From: a virus
Reading direction: 5' to 3' (one strand)
IMG/VR virus record: IMGVR_UViG_3300044634_002377
Coordinates: 1-20,864 of that record
Length of the DNA stretch: 20,864 nt
The position numbers were made by a program, and so were the translations under genes. Within the stretch, counting starts at the first letter, position 1, and every line of letters starts with the position of its first letter. This document shows positions 18,368 to 20,864 of the stretch, piece by piece. The notes below the pieces were generated by a model. That model did no database searches. It saw only the letters and a list, made by a program, of their open reading frames with translations, and was not told the DNA's origin.

Positions 18368-18583
18368 TTACTTAGCCTTAATCTTTTCCCAGATTTTTTC
18401 ATGAATATAATAAAATGACATCTCTACAAGCAAATATGAAATTGCCCCAATGCCAATATACTCCCATTCAGCTTCTCCTGTGAGAAGCTTAGTTACAATA
18501 TAAAGTAATCCACCTACAAAGAATACATGTACAAATGGCCATGTGATTGATTTGTATAGACTTTTCTTCTTTGGGTCGATCAT
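18368..18583 (-). CDS. DUF2061 family membrane protein, 71 aa
   Basis: The sequence KSLYKSITWPFVHVFFVGGL, LYIVTKLLTG, then ISYLLVEMSFYYIHEKIWEK matches the DUF2061 pattern of two transmembrane helices joined by a short loop and ending in YY-x-HE-x-W. The family is of unknown function and occurs in bacteria and some phages. The start overlaps the upstream stop by four bases (ATGA). Confidence 0.78.
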   Translation of the reverse strand: MIDPKKKSLYKSITWPFVHVFFVGGLLYIVTKLLTGEAEWEYIGIGAISYLLVEMSFYYIHEKIWEKIKAK

Positions 18584-18795
18584 GCTACTGAGTTACCCTT
18601 TGATCCCGCCGATTTCTTGGCTGGTGCCTTCTTGGCTGGTGCCTTCTTTGCTGGTGCCTTCTTGGCTGGTGCCTTCTTGGCTGGTGCCTTCTTGGCTGGT
18701 GCCTTCTTAGCCGAAGTCTTAATTTCTTCTAGCATGGCTTCAACCTGAGATTCAACTGAATTGAATCCTAACCAATTTTTTAAATTCTTTAACAT
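18580..18795 (-). CDS. Histone-H1-like basic-tail protein, 71 aa
   Basis: An N-terminal amphipathic segment (MLKNLKNWLGFNSVESQVEA) is followed by six tandem A-P-A-K-K units and a short SAGSKG end. Lys/Ala/Pro repeats of this kind occur in histone H1-like and HU-extended nucleoid proteins and bind DNA without sequence preference. Here the tail has no globular domain, so the N-terminal helix may bind membrane or a partner. Start ATG 18795 overlaps the upstream stop by 7 bases. Confidence 0.75.
   Translation of the reverse strand: MLKNLKNWLGFNSVESQVEAMLEEIKTSAKKAPAKKAPAKKAPAKKAPAKKAPAKKAPAKKSAGSKGNSVA
18616..18705 (-). repeat. Six tandem 15-bp repeats encoding the APAKK tail
   Basis: Units of form cttggctggtgcctt on the plus strand, at 18616, 18631, 18646, 18661, 18676 and 18691. 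They differ only at one base in the third unit. Near-identity at DNA level points to recent expansion; a diverged seventh unit follows at 18706. Confidence 0.9.
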
Positions 18796-18956
18796 GATTC
18801 CTCTTTTTCTTTTAATTTTCTAATTACTAAACTCAAGACCTCTCTTGGTCTCCAGTCTGGCGGTATTTCTAAACTTTCCATATCTTTAATCAATTCACCT
18901 AAAACTTTTTTTTGTATTACGTGAAAGTGATCCCATTCATTATTTAATTGTACCAT
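18789..18956 (-). CDS. Hypothetical protein, 55 aa
   Basis: Reads MVQLNNEWDHFHVIQKKVLG, then a helix with IPPDWRPREVLSLVIRKLKE and a KEESC end. Its ATG lies 2 bases after the oxygenase stop and its end overlaps the H1-like gene by 7 bases, supporting expression. No known motif. The middle and C-terminal parts are helical and basic. Confidence 0.65.
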   Translation of the reverse strand: MVQLNNEWDHFHVIQKKVLGELIKDMESLEIPPDWRPREVLSLVIRKLKEKEESC

Positions 18957-18958
18957 TA

Positions 18959-19588
18959 TTAAAGATCATCCGCAATAGGATTATTTCTATCAGCATTTAC
19001 TAGAAAACCTGTCCTTGGGCCAGGGGCCCAAACACGATGTGTTGTTTTTTTAGGGAAAAACAATAGGTCTCCCTCTTTTAACTCATAAGTTGTTGTTGAG
19101 TTTTTTCCTTTTATTTCCCAAAAAGAAGTACCAATTGATTGAAGGTAGCAAGCTGGCCAAGGGTCGCTATGCTCTCCTACAGATTTTTCTCCCAATGAAA
19201 CTTTTATGCCTTCTGTGTGCCACAAAGCTCCGCAGGTACATCCTCTGGCATCCCATTCTTTATAATAATTACAATTTGAAAAGTCTGCATTAAAACCTGA
19301 TTCTTTATTTATCTTAACTAAAAAATCTTTCATTTCAGGAAAATGTTCCCAAACTAATCCAGTTTGAGGAGCAAGCCACATAGGTTTTTGGGCTAGAATA
19401 TTACCGTATGTGTCTACGCCTGGGCCCTGTTCCTTATTTTTTGATTCCAGGTCGGGGTTATTTATTTTTGTTTGATCGTATACAAAATCTAAAACATTTT
19501 GCCAAGTAAATTCTGTTTTAAAATAATCTTTAATCAAAACAGCTTCTTCATTTATGGCTGCTTTTTTAAATTCTAAAAGTAAATTCAT
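18959..19588 (-). CDS. Cupin-type putative Fe(II)/2OG oxygenase, 209 aa
   Basis: VGEHSDPWPACYLQSIGTSF supplies H140-x-D142, KEGDLLFFPKKTTHRVWAPG the distal H184, and R192 (GPRTGFLVN) a basic residue for 2-oxoglutarate. The fold is JmjC/cupin-like and differs from the prolyl-hydroxylase-type genes further left. An internal CTCGALWHTEG segment may bind metal or be structural. Cytosolic. Enzyme activity is inferred; a non-oxygenase cupin is an alternative. Upstream lies a hairpin that isolates it from the secreted-protein gene. Confidence 0.7.
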   Translation of the reverse strand: MNLLLEFKKAAINEEAVLIKDYFKTEFTWQNVLDFVYDQTKINNPDLESKNKEQGPGVDTYGNILAQKPMWLAPQTGLVWEHFPEMKDFLVKINKESGFNADFSNCNYYKEWDARGCTCGALWHTEGIKVSLGEKSVGEHSDPWPACYLQSIGTSFWEIKGKNSTTTYELKEGDLLFFPKKTTHRVWAPGPRTGFLVNADRNNPIADDL

Positions 19589-19602
19589 ATTAGTTTCCCT
19601 AA

Positions 19603-19632
19603 TTAAGGGCAGTGGTTTCCCACTGCCCTTAA
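19603..19632 (-). terminator. 13-bp GNRA-loop hairpin between secreted protein and cupin genes
   Basis: On the minus strand TTAAGGGCAGTGG and CCACTGCCCTTAA form a perfect 13-bp stem with tetraloop GAAA. It begins 4 bases after the stop of the secreted protein. The T-run precedes rather than follows, so termination may be partial. Confidence 0.6.
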
Positions 19633-19636
19633 AAAA

Positions 19637-20864
19637 TTACTTAACTAGGGTTACCTTAGCTTTTGGATTCTTTGCATTCCACTTTGTAGCGAGTGCATTG
19701 AATGACTTCTTTAAAGAAGCAAGTGCTTTAGCATTGTCTGCTGTCAGCTTAGCAATAGTTGCATCCTTAGCAAGGACAACTGCATCGTGTGCAGTCTTTG
19801 CATCAGCAAGTGCCTTAGCAGAAGCAGCCTTCTCAGCAGCAAGTGCTGCATCTGAAGCAGTCTTTGCATCTGCAAGTGCTTTATCTGAGGCAGTCTTGGC
19901 AGCCACTGCATCTGCAGCAGCCTTTGCAAGAGCAGCATCTGAAGCAGCCTTAGCAGCAACTGCATCCGCAGCAGCCTTTACAACTGCAGCATCTGATACA
20001 GCCTTAGCGGCGAGTGCTGCATCTTTTGCAGCCTTCTCAGCAGCAAGTTCTGATACTAGATCACGAACTGCAATCTCTGCGAATGGCGCTAGTACACGAG
20101 CAGGTAGACCAACTACATCGGTAGTGGTTGCATCTCCAGCAGTTGTTGGACTAAATGTGATTAGTGATCGTGTTCCAGCAGCTGGAAGCGTTGCCTTAAA
20201 TGTTGCAACTCCAAAGTCTGAAAGAGTTGCACCAGTTGTTGCTGTTGCTGTATCCATAACTGCTGTAGCAGCAAACACTGTTGCAGTAATTGACTTACCA
20301 GACACCTTGTTGCCAAATACATCTGTTGCAGATACTGTAATATCTTGTCTTGTTCCTGCAGCGCCTGTAGCAGGAGCAGAAACTGTTAGATTATTAATAA
20401 GACCAGCAGTACCTTGAACATAGTATGTCAAAGTTACTGGGCCATTTGTAATTACAATTGTTCCAATTGCTGTTGTCTTTGTGTAGACATAAAATGTTGC
20501 TGTTGTTCCTGTACCAGTTGCAACTGTCAAAGATGATGATCCTGATGTTGCTCCTACTGGTGCAGCAGTTGAGTGTAGTGCAGATACGATTGTTGCATTT
20601 GTTGAAGTCGCAGTAACTGATGTTCCTGCTACTACTGTTGCCACGATCTGAACAACGTCTGTATTGTCAACAGTGTTGTCTGCAGGTACTGGACGTACGA
20701 TTGCAGTCGTTAGCGCTGTTCCAGCAGTTGCTGGAGTGTCGTACCCTGCGCCACCTGTTTTTGCAGCATTCCATGTGGATGCTACAACTGACATGGTGTT
20801 AGCACTTGCAGGTGTTGCTACCATTGTGCCCAAAGTCATGGCTGCAACCATGGCTAGTGCGATT
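19637..20864 (-). CDS. Secreted Ig-like/coiled-coil surface protein (N-terminus cut by window edge)
   Basis: The N-terminus in view, IALAMVAAMTLGTMVATPAS then A, is a hydrophobic signal-peptide core with an AxA-type cleavage site; its start lies beyond the edge. The middle (about 230 residues) is Thr/Val/Ala-rich beta structure with repeats like GTRQDITVSATDVFGNKVSG, as in bacterial Ig-like domains. The C-terminal 130 residues are an Ala/Lys/Asp heptad coiled coil (SDAALAKAAADAVAAKTASD and similar). It would be exported, possibly as an S-layer or spike-like protein. Host-derived origin is plausible. Confidence 0.75.
   Translation of the reverse strand, partial: IALAMVAAMTLGTMVATPASANTMSVVASTWNAAKTGGAGYDTPATAGTALTTAIVRPVPADNTVDNTDVVQIVATVVAGTSVTATSTNATIVSALHSTAAPVGATSGSSSLTVATGTGTTATFYVYTKTTAIGTIVITNGPVTLTYYVQGTAGLINNLTVSAPATGAAGTRQDITVSATDVFGNKVSGKSITATVFAATAVMDTATATTGATLSDFGVATFKATLPAAGTRSLITFSPTTAGDATTTDVVGLPARVLAPFAEIAVRDLVSELAAEKAAKDAALAAKAVSDAAVVKAAADAVAAKAASDAALAKAAADAVAAKTASDKALADAKTASDAALAAEKAASAKALADAKTAHDAVVLAKDATIAKLTADNAKALASLKKSFNALATKWNAKNPKAKVTLVK

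Noticed and set aside
19554-20417. Long open frame of 287 codons opposite the secreted protein
   Set aside because: It is the antisense of an Ala-rich repeat gene; composition is a mirror artefact and there is no ribosome site.

Overview
The window looks like part of a tailed-phage genome, or a similar extrachromosomal element, of a low-GC actinobacterium, possibly one of the small freshwater lineages. The evidence is a dense packing of short genes with 1-, 4- and 8-base stop/start overlaps, and a DUF932/TIGR03299 phage-plasmid protein. There is also a complete tRNA-Asp with encoded CCA, an Lsr2-type DNA-binding microprotein, a DUF7455-like zinc protein, a phage-style lone GroES and many zinc-ribbon microproteins. 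No capsid, terminase, polymerase or integrase gene is inside the window, so the phage assignment is an inference from gene style and family content.

Left block (1-7685, all plus strand): about 22 small genes, mostly of unknown function, with DUF932, Api92/DUF1281-like, DUF7455-like and Lsr2-like members. They are expressed from a repeated cassette. A TGTCAGTGG box lies exactly 7 bases before a TATAAT-like -10, followed by a leader with AACGAAAG and the start codon. I find seven exact-spacing copies of the box/-10 pair, one of them with only TGTCAG kept. Several intergenic gaps also carry a second, three-block repeat (GGG, TTACGAC, CTGGAA at fixed helical spacing), CRP-like palindromes and an inverted pair of DnaA-box-like sequences.

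Central gap (7686-8195): the plus and minus gene blocks converge here. It holds a strong terminator, two copies of the three-block repeat, tandem 10-mers, a two-tier palindrome and promoter-like sequences, but no convincing gene.

Right block (8196-20864, all minus strand, transcribed from the right edge leftwards): first a secreted Ig-like/coiled-coil protein cut by the window edge. Then come a cupin-type oxygenase, a histone-H1-like tail protein, DUF2061, a Dps-like protein without its ferroxidase residues, and a radical SAM/SPASM enzyme. The radical SAM gene is followed by three microproteins starting MCxxCxC, a HypB-like metal-binding motif. Next are four more Fe(II)/2-oxoglutarate-oxygenase-type proteins mixed with a sulfotransferase and a GroES, then DUF1232, zinc ribbons, a GlcNAc-family glycosyltransferase and a small membrane protein. 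Several units in this block have -10 boxes 6-8 bases before ATG, which implies leaderless mRNAs. The right block reads as a tailoring module that modifies proteins, glycans or peptides; its substrates are not evident from sequence.
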